Assembly (NCBI RefSeq): GCF_000588875.1 | Contig: NZ_JEMV01000002.1 | Coordinates: 62,001-126,000 of the forward strand | Direction: 5' to 3' | From: Sphingobium sp. Ant17 | Lineage (GTDB): Bacteria; Pseudomonadota; Alphaproteobacteria; Sphingomonadales; Sphingomonadaceae | Length of the DNA stretch: 64,000 nucleotides | Shown: positions 39,458 through 49,101 of the stretch, piece after piece | How the letters are laid out: each line of letters begins with the position of its first letter | Numbering within the stretch: position 1 is the first letter of the stretch | Notes under the pieces: generated by a model | Database searches by the model: none | Told to the model about the DNA's origin: nothing | The model's input: only the letters and a program-made list of their open reading frames with translations | Translations under genes and position numbers: made by a program

Positions 39458-40851
39458 TTCACGTCTCCCGCGCCGATCTGGCCGACTTCAAAGTCGCTGA
39501 CGGGGCGTAGTTTGGGGTTGGCGCTATCGTAGAGCAAAGCGCCGTCGATCCACACTTTGTCCGGCCGGGTATAGGTGCTGAACGGATTGCCGTTCCACAG
39601 GACGACATCGGCCATCTTGCCGACCTTGAGGCTGCCGGTCTGGTCGCTAATGCCCATGGCGCGCGCGGGGTTGATGGCGAGCCAGGTCCAGGCGATTTCG
39701 TCGGAGATATCTATGCCCATGCGGCGACCCGCGCCCAGGGCCTTGGCGGCTTCCTGGTTCAGGCGCTGGATGCCGTTGTCGTCGTCGCTGTGGACGATGG
39801 TGCAGGCACCCGCGCGATGGACCAAGGGCACATTCTCCTTGATGCCGTCATAGGCCTCCATCTTGAAACCATACCAGTCGCCCCAGAGCGCCGAGCAAAT
39901 GCCATTGTCGCGCAGCAGGTCAGCGATCTTGTAGGCTTCGACCGCGTGGTGGAAGGCGGTGACGCGATAGCCGAATTCCTTGCCCATATCGATGACATTG
40001 GCCATTTCATCGGCGCGATAGCAGTGATTGTGGACGAGGATCTTGCCCTCCAGCACATCGGCCAGCGTTTCCATGCCGAGGTCGCGGGACTGGTCCTTAC
40101 CGGCGGCGCGCTTCTTCTGATAATCGCGCGCCTTGATCCAGGTGGCGCGGTTGACCGCCATATTGCCCATGCGGGTCGAGGGTTCGCGCCCCTTGCTGCC
40201 ATAAACGCGCTTGGGATTTTCGCCGCACGCCATTTTGAGGCCATGGGGCGCGCCGGGGAACTTCATGCCCTGCATGGTGCGGGCGGGGACGTTCTTCAGA
40301 GTAACGCTGCGGCCACCGAACAGGTTGGCCGAGCCGGGGAGAATTTGCAGGCTTGTGACACCGCCGTTGGCGAGTGCGCGGCTGAAGCCTGCATCCTGCG
40401 GCCAGATGCTATGTTCGGCCCAGACATGGGCGGTGACGGGCGCGGTGGCTTCATTGCCGTCGGAATGGGCGTCGACGCCGGGCGAGGGATAGTTGCCGAG
40501 GTGGCTGTGAATGTCGATGACGCCGGGGGTGACATATTTGCCGGTGCCGTCGAACACCGCGATATCGGCAGGAATCGGCGTGTCCGCGCCGCCGATCGCG
40601 GTGACTTTGCCATCCGACAGGAAGATGACGCCATTGTCGATGCGGCCGCCCTCCCCATCGAAGATCGTCGCGCCGCGAATGGCGGTGGCGGTGCCGGGAT
40701 AGGCTTTGTAGGTGGACGGATAAGGATTCTCCGGCGCGGCCGAACTGCTTTGGGTGGCAGCCGGGGCATCCTTGTCCTTCTTCGCCCCGGCGGGACCGGC
40801 CACCCCGGCCAGCAGGGCGGCGATCAGCAACGGTGTTGCGCTTTTTCTCAT
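39454..40851 (-). CDS. Exported amidohydrolase (imidazolonepropionase/prolidase-like)
   Basis: A 465-residue metal-dependent hydrolase with a signal peptide (LLIAALLAGVAGPAGAKK). The metal ligands are all visible: TPGVIDIHSHLGNYPSPG (HxH), ILVHNHCYRADEM, TAFHHAVEAYKI and IVHSDDDNG. It probably cleaves dipeptides or cyclic amides in the periplasm. It is coupled by ATGA overlaps to the POT peptide transporter upstream (40848-40851) and the degenerate amidohydrolase downstream (39454-39457), forming one three-gene operon for peptide handling. Confidence 0.88.
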   Translation of the reverse strand: MRKSATPLLIAALLAGVAGPAGAKKDKDAPAATQSSSAAPENPYPSTYKAYPGTATAIRGATIFDGEGGRIDNGVIFLSDGKVTAIGGADTPIPADIAVFDGTGKYVTPGVIDIHSHLGNYPSPGVDAHSDGNEATAPVTAHVWAEHSIWPQDAGFSRALANGGVTSLQILPGSANLFGGRSVTLKNVPARTMQGMKFPGAPHGLKMACGENPKRVYGSKGREPSTRMGNMAVNRATWIKARDYQKKRAAGKDQSRDLGMETLADVLEGKILVHNHCYRADEMANVIDMGKEFGYRVTAFHHAVEAYKIADLLRDNGICSALWGDWYGFKMEAYDGIKENVPLVHRAGACTIVHSDDDNGIQRLNQEAAKALGAGRRMGIDISDEIAWTWLAINPARAMGISDQTGSLKVGKMADVVLWNGNPFSTYTRPDKVWIDGALLYDSANPKLRPVSDFEVGQIGAGDVK

Positions 40852-42370
40852 GGCTTATCCTCCGAAGCGATCAGGTCGAGATGCATCAGGCGTTTCACAT
40901 AGGGGGAGACGAGCAGGACGAGGCCGCCCACCACGATCGCGAACCAGCCGATGCGGCTATACACGTCCAGCACCTGGGTCACGCCGCCTGCGTCGCCGCT
41001 GCCGGTGGCGCGGGCGATGAGGCCAGCGATGAAATTGCCCGCCGCCATGGCGAGGAACCAGGTGCCCATGACGAGGCCGACCATGCTGGGCACCGACAGG
41101 CGCGTCATCGCCGACAGGCCGACCGGTGAGAAGCAGAGTTCAGCATGGTGTGGAAGAGGTAGATGAGGAAGACGAACAGGACGGGGGTAAGATTTTCCCC
41201 CGCCATGGCGGCACCCGCCACAAGCACCAGGAAGCCCGCGCCGCACAGGATCAGGCCGATGCCGAATTTCGCGGGTGAGGATGGTTCGAGGCGGCGCTTG
41301 TCGAGGATGGTCCACAGCAGCGCGAACAAAGGCGCGAGCAGGATGATGAAGACCGAATTGACCGACTGGAACATGGAAGCGGGGACTTCCCAGCCGAAGA
41401 GGACGCGATCGACATTGCGGTCGGTGAAGATGTTGAGCGAGGAGCCGGTCTGTTCGAACAATCCCCAGAAGAGCGGGTTGAGCGCGATCAGAAACAGCGC
41501 GGCGAACATACGGTCGCGGTCGACCTTGCCGAGCGTCTTCATCGTGCGCCAGACGATGTAGAGGACGGTCAGCGCGGCAAAGCCAAGGAGCGCATAGCCC
41601 AGCAATTCGGCATAGCGGATCACCAGCCAGATGGCGACGACGCCGAGCGCTGCGCCGAGATAAATGATCCATTCCTGGCTAAGGCCTGCCGCCACGGGCG
41701 CGCGCAACTGGGCGGGTGCGGGTGGTTCGCCCTTGCCGAGCAGCCAGGGTTTGAGCCAGACGAACATGACGAGGCCGAGCAGCATGCCGACGCCCGCCGC
41801 GCCGAAGCCCCAGCTCCAGCCGTACAGTTCGCCGAGCAGGCCGCAGATGATCGGCCCCATCATGCCGCCGACATTGATACCCATGTAGAAGATGGAGAAA
41901 GCCGGATCGCGGCGGGCATCGTCGCGGGGGTAGAGTTCACCCACCAGAACCGAGATATTGGCCTTGAGGAAGCCGGTGCCGACGATGATGCTGGCGAGCG
42001 CGAGGTAGAAGCCGTTGAGGAACAACGGATCCTGCCCGCCCGGCCCTTCGGTGATGGCGATCAGGAAATGGCCGATGGCGATGAAGACACCGCCCACCAG
42101 CACCGCCTTGCGCGGCCCCAGGAAACGATCGGCCAGATAGCCGCCGATGACCGGGGTGATATAGACCAGCGAGGTATAGGCTCCGTAGAGGAGATAAGCG
42201 CGATCCTCGCCGAAGAGGAAATGTTTGGTCAGGTAGAAGATCAGGATGGCGCGCATGCCATAATAGGAGAAACGCTCCCACATCTCGGCAAAGAACAACA
42301 GGAACAGGCCGCGCGGATGGCCGAGCCAGGTCTTGCCCGCTGCCTCCACGCCAGAAATCGAGGTCGCCAT
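40848..42370 (-). CDS. POT/PTR family proton-coupled peptide transporter, with apparent frameshift at about 41141
   Basis: About 507 residues after repair, with 12-14 membrane spans. N-terminal signatures are FAEMWERFSYYGMRAIL (the conserved ExxER-type POT motif region) and GGYLADRFLGPRKAVL. PTR2 segments FYMGINVGGMMGPI and the substrate-pocket FWGLFEQTGSSLNIF are present. The frame breaks after YLFHTML; restoring one G/C at 41141 continues ELCFSPVGLSAMTRLSVP, the standard C-terminal POT motif. It imports di- and tripeptides with protons. It is translationally coupled to two amidohydrolases. Confidence 0.9.
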
Positions 42371-42509
42371 CGGGAACCCTTGTCATATGGTTTGACCGGC
42401 CCGCCGAACGGGGGCCGAATGATGCATCAAGAGTAGAGCCTAATTCGCGCCTGTCAAAAGTGCAGGCGGCCCTTGCGTCGCGGCGGCGGGCGGGGCATTT
42501 GTCGCGGCG

Positions 42510-43088
42510 ATGTTCAATGATCTTTCCTCTCCGCTCGCCCTGCTCCAGACCCGCCGTTCGGGTAAACCCCGCGACCTGATCGCGCCCGGTCCCGATGACG
42601 CGCAGGTGCGGCAGATATTGGAAGTGGCGCTGCGGACGCCCGATCATGGCAAACTCGCGCCGTGGCGCTTCGTCGTGGTGCCGTTGACGCGGCGCGCGGC
42701 GTTGGCCGAATTGCTGGAGAATGCCTATCGCGCCGAGAAGCCCGATGCCGGGCGGCTGGAGATAGAGGCGATGCACCAATTTGCGCATCAGGCCCCGACC
42801 TTGGTGGTCGCCCTGTCCGCGCCGGTCGCGGGCAGCAAGATCCCGGTCTGGGAACAGCAATTGTCGGTGGGGGCGGCGATCATGAACCTGCTGCACGCTA
42901 CCCATGCGCTGGGCTTTGCTGGTGGCTGGTTAACGGGATGGCCGACCTATAATGCGGATGTGCGCGCGGCCTTTGCGCAGGGGGACGAGACGATTGCGGG
43001 CTTCGTCTTCATCGGCACGCCGGGCAAAGTACAGGAAGAGCGTCCCCGGCCAGATTATGACGCTATCGTATCGGTTTGGGACCGATAA
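42510..43088 (+). CDS. Nitroreductase family protein (YdjA-like)
   Basis: A 192-residue FMN-dependent oxidoreductase. RRSGKPRDLIAPGP and LRTPDHGKLAPWRFVVV at the N-terminus bind FMN phosphate; GAAIMNLLHATHALGFAGGWLTG and GFVFIGTPGKVQEERPRPD close the pocket, all typical of the short YdjA-type nitroreductases. Physiological substrate unknown. Divergent from the POT operon; followed by a small GntR regulator 72 bases downstream. Confidence 0.9.
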   Translation: MFNDLSSPLALLQTRRSGKPRDLIAPGPDDAQVRQILEVALRTPDHGKLAPWRFVVVPLTRRAALAELLENAYRAEKPDAGRLEIEAMHQFAHQAPTLVVALSAPVAGSKIPVWEQQLSVGAAIMNLLHATHALGFAGGWLTGWPTYNADVRAAFAQGDETIAGFVFIGTPGKVQEERPRPDYDAIVSVWDR

Positions 43089-43160
43089 TTGCCGCTTTAA
43101 CCATGATTTGCGCAATGGTCTGACTTGACCCGCATGGCTGTATTATGGCAGTGATGCACC

Positions 43161-43505
43161 ATGGCCGACGACTCAAAACCCGTCTATCTCCGCCTGCGTG
43201 AGATCATTGCCGCTTCCATATTGGACGGGGACTATAGCGATGGCGACCTGTTGCCATCGGTGCGCGCCTTTGCCGCGACCCAAGGGGCCAATCCGCTGAC
43301 CGTGGCGAAGGCCTATCAAAGCTTTCAGGATGATGGCTTGGTCGTGGTGCGGCGTGGGGTCGGCATGTTCGTGGCCGATGGCGCGACCCGGCGGCTGCGC
43401 ATAGCCGAGCGCGCGCATTTCCTGGAAACGGTATGGCCGCCGGTGGCGGCGCAGATCCGGCGGCTAGGCATACGGGCCGATGATCTGGACCTGCAGAAGG
43501 TCTGA
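43161..43505 (+). CDS. GntR family transcriptional regulator (short, YtrA-like)
   Basis: A 114-residue repressor-type protein with the GntR winged-helix signature: KPVYLRLREIIAASILDGDYSDGDLLPSVRAFA, then ANPLTVAKAYQSFQDDGLVVVRRGVGMFVAD. It has no large effector domain, only a short C-terminal helix (about 40 residues), as in the YtrA subgroup that often controls membrane transporters. Its target is unknown; it lies between the nitroreductase and the convergent prsT. Confidence 0.88.
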   Translation: MADDSKPVYLRLREIIAASILDGDYSDGDLLPSVRAFAATQGANPLTVAKAYQSFQDDGLVVVRRGVGMFVADGATRRLRIAERAHFLETVWPPVAAQIRRLGIRADDLDLQKV

Positions 43506-43527
43506 GGCGTTCGGCGGCGGGCCTGCC

Positions 43528-45645
43528 CTATTCATGGAGCAGCGTCATCCCGTTCTTTCGAGCGAAGTCGAGAAAGGCTGCGTGGGCGTTTCTCGACTGC
43601 GCTCGAAACGAACGGGCGTTAGCGTCGACGGCATCCTGACGGCCCGCAAAATTCCTGACCGCGACTGCCCGGCCCAACGCCAGTTTAGCGTCATCCTTGC
43701 GACCTGCGGCAGCATAGGCTTGCCCCAGATGCAGGTTGAGCATCGGATGAGCGGGCGCGCGGGCGACCGCCTTTTCCAGCAGATCGACCACAGCCGGTCC
43801 CTTTTCGCCGCTTTGCAGCAGGGTCCAACCATATAGGTCGGCGATCATGGGGTTGGCGGGCATCAGACGATAGGCGTGAGCGGCATAGGCGCGTGCGGCC
43901 GGTCGGTCGCCGGTTTCGAGCGCGGCGCGGGCAAGGTCCGCCATCAGCAGCGCATCATTGTCCCCCCGTTGCGCACGCACCGCCTGAAGCATCCGCAGCG
44001 CCCCGCGCCAGTCATTCGCGTCCATCGCGACGGCAGCGGCGAGGCGGCGCATGGCATTGTCGGCCGGGTTCTGGGTCAGGAATAGTTGCACGATCCGGGC
44101 CGCGCGGGCCGGATCGCCAGCGCGGTTCCATGCTGCGGCCAGGCGCAGGGCGACGGCCCGATCGAAGCGGATATTGGCAGCGCTTTCATAGGCGCGGGCC
44201 GCCTCCCCTGCCCGTCCGGCGGTGCCCAGCGTATCGCCCAGTACGATCCAGGCATCGGGCGCGCCGGGGTTGGTGCGGCTGAGTATCTGGGCGCGATCGA
44301 CTGCCGCGTCGGTGCGGTTGGTACTAAGCAGGGCGCGGATATAGGGGATATTGTCGCGCGCCGTGGCGGCATTGGCGGGCGGCGTACCGCTTGCCAGTTG
44401 CGCGTCGCGTGGCCCGGCAAAGGGGTCGGCGGCGGCGCGCACTGGCCAGGCGGCGCGAGCGAGCATGTCGGCAGCCATGTCGCGGTTGCCGAGCGCTTCC
44501 TGCACACGTGCGGCCAGAGTCAGCACATAGGGATCTGCATCCCGCTGAGCGACGATCGAGGCGAGCGTCGTGGCGGCGGACGCCATGTCGCCGCCCATCT
44601 GATAGGCGCGGGCCAGCAGGGTGCGGGCGGTGCGGTTGTCTGGCTGCATCGCGACCAACGGGGCGAGCGTGTCCGCCGCGAGAACCGCGTTGCCATCCTG
44701 CATATGCAGCACGCCGCGCAGCAACATTGTGGCGGGTTCGCCATCAAGCCGCCCCTGCGTTCGCGCGAGCAGCGACCGGGCGAGATCGGCCTTTTCCGCG
44801 CGGGCCGCCATGACCGACTGCATCATCCAGGCCCGGTCGTTGTCGGGTTCGAGCGCGAGGATGCGGCGGGTGAGGCCGAGCATTGCGCCGGCTTCCCCCG
44901 CGTCAGCGAGCGTCGCCGCATAGGATTCCAACGTCGGCACCGATTCCGGGTTGGCAGCCAGCGCGCGTTCGAACCAGGGGCGCGATGCAGTAAGACCATA
45001 TTGTCCGCGCGTCAGTTCCGCGCGCAGGGTCAGCGCCTTGGCATTGGACGGTGCCAACGTCACCGCCCGGTCGGCCGCGCCGATCGCCCCGGCCTGATCG
45101 CCGGTCGCCAGGCGCAGGCGGCCAAGATCGACCCAGCTTTCGACGTCATTGGGGGCGTTTGCAAGGGTGCGGGCCAGTTCCGCCTGCGCCGCGCGCATAT
45201 CGCCCTTTGCCATGGCGGCGCGCGCGCTGATCCGTGCGGCGGCGAGACTGTGGTCGGCCGGGACATCGGGCGCGCCCGCTTCGCGCAATGCCGCATCGGC
45301 GTCGCCCTGCAACAACAGGGCATGTGCCATGACGTCGCGGGTGTCGGCGGGCGATCCGCCAAGTTTTCGCGCGCGCTCGACCTGGGCTTGCGCGCCTGCG
45401 CCGTCGCCCAGTTCAACGAGCGCCCGCGCCTGCGCCTCCCGCGCGACGACCGATCGGGGATTACCCCTGATCGCGTTCATCAGTTCGACGCGCGCGGTGC
45501 GGGCATCGCCCTTGTCGAGTGCGGTCAGGCCACGGGCCAGCGCCGCGCTGCCGTCGCGTTCATGGGTGCGCCATTGCCACAGGCCTGCCACACCCAGCAG
45601 CAGCAATGCTATTCCGGCCAGCAGGGCGATGCGGGTGCGGCTCAT
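43528..45645 (-). CDS. prsT: PrsT-like XrtA/PEP-CTERM system TPR lipoprotein-type protein; REP element at 3' end
   Basis: A 705-residue tetratricopeptide protein with one N-terminal membrane anchor (ALLAGIALLLLGVAGLWQW) and many TPR units along its length, such as NRTARTLLARAYQMGGDMASAATTLA and HPMLNLHLGQAYAAAGRKDDAKLALGRA. Position after prsK and prsR in one orientation identifies it as PrsT of exosortase-linked exopolysaccharide systems, where it probably organises export or assembly. The last 30 codons (ARSFRAQSRNAHAAFLDF, then NGMTLLHE) coincide with a palindromic repeat at 43550-43616, so the natural C-terminus may have been altered. Confidence 0.83.
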   Translation of the reverse strand: MSRTRIALLAGIALLLLGVAGLWQWRTHERDGSAALARGLTALDKGDARTARVELMNAIRGNPRSVVAREAQARALVELGDGAGAQAQVERARKLGGSPADTRDVMAHALLLQGDADAALREAGAPDVPADHSLAAARISARAAMAKGDMRAAQAELARTLANAPNDVESWVDLGRLRLATGDQAGAIGAADRAVTLAPSNAKALTLRAELTRGQYGLTASRPWFERALAANPESVPTLESYAATLADAGEAGAMLGLTRRILALEPDNDRAWMMQSVMAARAEKADLARSLLARTQGRLDGEPATMLLRGVLHMQDGNAVLAADTLAPLVAMQPDNRTARTLLARAYQMGGDMASAATTLASIVAQRDADPYVLTLAARVQEALGNRDMAADMLARAAWPVRAAADPFAGPRDAQLASGTPPANAATARDNIPYIRALLSTNRTDAAVDRAQILSRTNPGAPDAWIVLGDTLGTAGRAGEAARAYESAANIRFDRAVALRLAAAWNRAGDPARAARIVQLFLTQNPADNAMRRLAAAVAMDANDWRGALRMLQAVRAQRGDNDALLMADLARAALETGDRPAARAYAAHAYRLMPANPMIADLYGWTLLQSGEKGPAVVDLLEKAVARAPAHPMLNLHLGQAYAAAGRKDDAKLALGRAVAVRNFAGRQDAVDANARSFRAQSRNAHAAFLDFARKNGMTLLHE
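43550..43616. repeat. REP-like palindromic element within the prsT 3' end
   Basis: Left arm CGTTCTTTCGAGCGAAGTCG (continuing AGAAA) faces right arm TTTCTCGACTGCGCTCGAAA (continuing CGAACGG) as an imperfect reverse complement, spaced by about 14 bases. The same type of element occurs widely between genes in sphingomonads. It also is positioned to act as a terminator-like hairpin shortly before the prsT stop. Confidence 0.75.
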
Positions 45646-45648
45646 CGG

Positions 45649-47011
45649 TTATCCCTGCATCTGATAGTGTTTGAGAAGATCATATAAGGTGGGACGGCTG
45701 ATCCCCAATATCTTGGCCGCGCCCGAAATATTGCCGTCCGTGCGCGCAATGGCGCGGCGGATCGCGCGGCGATCGGCCATTTCGCGCACTGCTTTTAAGT
45801 TCACCAATTCGCCGCCCTCGGCCCGTTCCTCGTCCAGGTCGAGATCGGCGCAGTCACCAGCTTGCCGTCGGCCATGATGACGGCGCGTTTCATGCGGTTT
45901 TCCAGTTCGCGCACATTGCCGGGCCAGGGCCAGGCGTCGAGCGCGGCGAGGGCATCGGGGGCGAGGCCCTTGACCGCCGGATTCATCTCGGCCGCAAAGC
46001 GGGTCAGGAAATGGCGGGCAAGCAGCGCCGGGTCGCCAGCGCGCTCCTTAAGCGCGGGGATGCGGATGACGATTTCGGCGAGGCGATAATAAAGATCCTC
46101 GCGGAAGCTGCCCGCACCGATCATGGCGTCCAGATCCTGGTGGGTGGCGCACACGATGCGCGTATCGACGGCGATGGGCGTGCGCCCGCCGATGCGTTCG
46201 ATCACCCGCTCCTGCAGGAAGCGCAGCAGCTTCACTTGGAGCGCGAGCGAAATGTCGCCGACTTCGTCGAGGAACAGCGTGCCGCCCTGCGCCTGCTCGA
46301 TTTTACCCGGCGTCGTCTTGATGGCCCCTGTAAACGCGCCCTTTTCATGGCCGAACAATTCGGATTCGAGCAGGGCTTCGGGGATGGCGGCGCAGTTGAT
46401 CGGGACGAACGCGCCCTGGCGGCGTGGGCTGGCATCGTGGAGCCCCTGGGCGAGCAATTCCTTGCCGGTGCCGCTCGCGCCCAGCAACAGCACCGACACT
46501 TGCGCGCTGGCCACACGCTCGATCATGCGGGCGACCTTCATCATTTCGGGCGCGCCGGTCAGCACACGGCCGAGCACACGGCCATCGGCAGGCGCGGTTT
46601 CGGCGAGGCGCGCATTTTCCTGTTCCAGCGCGTGAACATGGAAAGCGCGGCGGACGATGAGGCCGAGTTCATCGATATCGACGGGCTTTTGGTAGAAATC
46701 GTAGGCGCCGCCCGAAATCGCATCAAGCGCGCTTTCGCGCGCGCCATGGCCGGACGCGACGATGACTTTCGTGTCCGGCTTGATCCGCAAGATGTCGGCG
46801 AGTGTGGCGAAGCTTCGCTGGTGCCATCCGGGTCTGGCGGCAACCCCAGATCGAGCGTCACGACGTCGGGCGCATGGGCGCGCAGCAGTTCGACCGCCTC
46901 CTCCCGGTCGCCCGCGATGAAGAGTTGATAATCCTCATAGGCCCAGCGCAATTGCCGCTGAAGGCCCGGATCATCCTCTACGATCAGCAATTTGGGGCGG
47001 GTATCGCTCAT
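45649..47011 (-). CDS. prsR: PrsR, sigma-54-type response regulator, with apparent frameshifts at 46813 and 45849
   Basis: About 454 residues after repair of two one-base losses. Receiver domain PKLLIVEDDPGLQRQL with phospho-Asp in VVTLDLGLPPDPDG; at 46813 one G/C restored turns SEASP into SEGFATLADILRI. The AAA+ domain has LLGASGTGKELLAQ, the sigma-54-contacting GAFTGA and GGTLFLDEVGD. At 45849 one G/C restored joins DGKLVTA to ADLDLDEERAEGG and the C-terminal Fis-type helix-turn-helix GNISGAAKILGISRPTLYDLL. It regulates the exopolysaccharide/exosortase regulon with PrsK; RpoN dependence is inferred from GAFTGA. It starts by TGATG overlap with prsK. Confidence 0.87.
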
Positions 47012-49101
47012 CAGGCGGCCTTTTCCTGTGTGTGGGGTGCCAGCGGCAGACGCAGGGTGAAGCGGCTGCCAACGCCGGGGCGACTGTCGACGTCGATCCG
47101 CCCGCCCATCGCCTGCGCCAGGGCGCGGGCCTCGAACGCGCCGATCCCGAAACCGCCCGCCTTGCTGGACGAGAAGGGCTTGAACAGTTCGCGGCGGACA
47201 TATTCGGCGCTCATGCCCCGGCCCTGGTCGACGATCTCAACCAGCACATCGGTAGCGTCGGCGGACAGGCGCAGTTCCACCGGCGCGTCGGGCGCGCTGG
47301 CGTCGATGGCATTTTGCAGCAAATGGGTGACGATCAGTTCGACACGCGCCGGGTCAGCGAGCGCCAAGGGTGCGTCGCCGTTGACCAGGATCGGATGCTG
47401 GCGCGCACGGATGTGCGCCACATGGTCGAGCAGAGTGCGCAAGGCGAGCGGGCGCGGTTCTTCTGCGCGGCCCTTATGGTGTTGCGACAGGCGCGCGAGC
47501 AAGTCATTCATCTTGCCGACCGATTCCTGCAGCGTCAGGATCATGTCCGCGCGAAATTCCGGGTTGTCGGCATGGCGCTCCGCGTTGCGCGCCAGCAAGG
47601 ATAGCTGGCTGACCAGATTTTTGATGTCATGAATGATGAAGGCGAAGCGGCGGTTAAACTCGTCGAAGCGGGCGGCATCGTTGAGCGCCTGCTGCCCCTG
47701 CGCCTCGCTGATATAGGTGGCAACTTGCCGTCCGGCGGCGCGCAGCATGTCGAAATCCTCCCAGTCGAGCCGCCGGTCTATGGGCGGACGAGCAAGAAGG
47801 ATCGCGCCGGTCAGACGGTTGAAATGGATAAGTGGCACCAGCGCCCAGAGGCGCGCATCCTGCGTCATCCAGTCGGGCAGCGGCAGAGTGGCGTCGGCGG
47901 CGCGGCGTTTGCCAAGGTCGATGATCCAGCCGCTTTGTTCGAGACGGGCGACGATAGTGGGCGACAGGGACGCATCTTCGGGCAGGTCGCCATTCCAGCT
48001 CCAGCCGGTTTCGAGCATCAGCCCGCCCTGATCATCACGCAACAGCAAAAGGGCGGCAGGAGAATCGGTGATGTCGGCAATCGCCTTGGCGACGCGCTCG
48101 CCCAGCGGCGCGGGGTTTTCGCCGGGACGGCCGATCGTTTCCCCAAAACGCATCCATTCGGTACGATAGTCGTAGCGATGCTGGAAGAAATGCTTGGCGA
48201 CCTGCACCTTCCACAGGGCGCGCAATCGGGGCGATGGCAGCAAGACCAGCGCGGTGACAGCAGCGAAGAATACCGCAGCAATCTCCACCATGCGGGCATA
48301 GGGTCCGGCGATCAGTTCGATCAATACGGCGGCGGCGGTGAGCACGATGACGTAGAGCGCGACTGCGAAAATGGAGAGGGACTGAAAGGTCAACGTTCGC
48401 GACAGGGTGAGCCGTTCCGTCATCCCCTTGCGCAGGCCGATGGCGATCACCGGCGCGAGAAGGGCCATCAGCAAACCGCGCAGCGCATAGAGTTCGCTCG
48501 CCCGGTCAGGCACAAGATAGCCGATCGCGTAGAGATTGAGGTCATATGTCCACATCGCCGCCAGCGCGCCGAACAGGAGAACGACACCGCCCCGCTCCCG
48601 CAATGGCCATGCGGCATAAAGATGGTGGAGCAGGAGCAGGCTGCCGATCGCCGTCATCATGCGCAGGATCAGCGATACGGTGACCAAGGCCTCGTGCAAT
48701 TCACTGTCCTGGGGCAGTTGATGCCAGACAAGGTCGGTAATAGTCTGAAGCAGAAGCAGTCCGGCAACAGCAGCATAGACGGCAACGACGGCCCCGAGGG
48801 CACCGCCCCTTCCCACCGGACCACGCCGCAGCATGACGAACATCGTCGTCAACCAAGCCGCATTGCGCATATTTTCGGCCACGCCCGAAAGCGGTTTGGC
48901 GACGCCACCGAACGACACATAGAGCGCCCAGCAGGACGTCAGCAGCAGCGCCACCGCCAGCATGCCCATTTCCGCGGCTTCGGCGCGACGGCGAAAGAGG
49001 AAGATGCCGAGCGCGGCAAACAGCACGGCGGCCAACGCGTGGCCCCAGTCGCCGATAAATTGGAGCAATAGGCCCACCGTACCGCCCTTAACGAGCGCCA
49101 T
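47011..49101 (-). CDS. prsK: PrsK, XrtA/PEP-CTERM system histidine kinase
   Basis: A 696-residue sensor kinase. About nine hydrophobic spans fill residues 10-300, followed by a GAF-like region (residues about 330-480) and a kinase core: H-box FAFIIHDIKNLVSQLSLLARNAERH, N-box VTHLLQNAIDASAPDAP, G1 EIVDQGRGMSAEYV and G2 AGGFGIGAFEARALA. This is the PrsK arrangement in which the H-box reads HDIKN rather than HELRT. It overlaps the sugar transferase gene upstream by 14 bases and prsR downstream by one base (TGATG). Confidence 0.9.
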   Translation of the reverse strand: MALVKGGTVGLLLQFIGDWGHALAAVLFAALGIFLFRRRAEAAEMGMLAVALLLTSCWALYVSFGGVAKPLSGVAENMRNAAWLTTMFVMLRRGPVGRGGALGAVVAVYAAVAGLLLLQTITDLVWHQLPQDSELHEALVTVSLILRMMTAIGSLLLLHHLYAAWPLRERGGVVLLFGALAAMWTYDLNLYAIGYLVPDRASELYALRGLLMALLAPVIAIGLRKGMTERLTLSRTLTFQSLSIFAVALYVIVLTAAAVLIELIAGPYARMVEIAAVFFAAVTALVLLPSPRLRALWKVQVAKHFFQHRYDYRTEWMRFGETIGRPGENPAPLGERVAKAIADITDSPAALLLLRDDQGGLMLETGWSWNGDLPEDASLSPTIVARLEQSGWIIDLGKRRAADATLPLPDWMTQDARLWALVPLIHFNRLTGAILLARPPIDRRLDWEDFDMLRAAGRQVATYISEAQGQQALNDAARFDEFNRRFAFIIHDIKNLVSQLSLLARNAERHADNPEFRADMILTLQESVGKMNDLLARLSQHHKGRAEEPRPLALRTLLDHVAHIRARQHPILVNGDAPLALADPARVELIVTHLLQNAIDASAPDAPVELRLSADATDVLVEIVDQGRGMSAEYVRRELFKPFSSSKAGGFGIGAFEARALAQAMGGRIDVDSRPGVGSRFTLRLPLAPHTQEKAA

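Noticed and set aside
44086..45687. 533-codon plus-strand frame opposite prsT
   Set aside because: Antisense shadow of the TPR protein; Gly/Arg/His-rich with no recognisable domain.
47629..49071. 480-codon plus-strand frame opposite prsK
   Set aside because: Antisense shadow; Gln/His/Arg-rich and lies wholly over the kinase gene.
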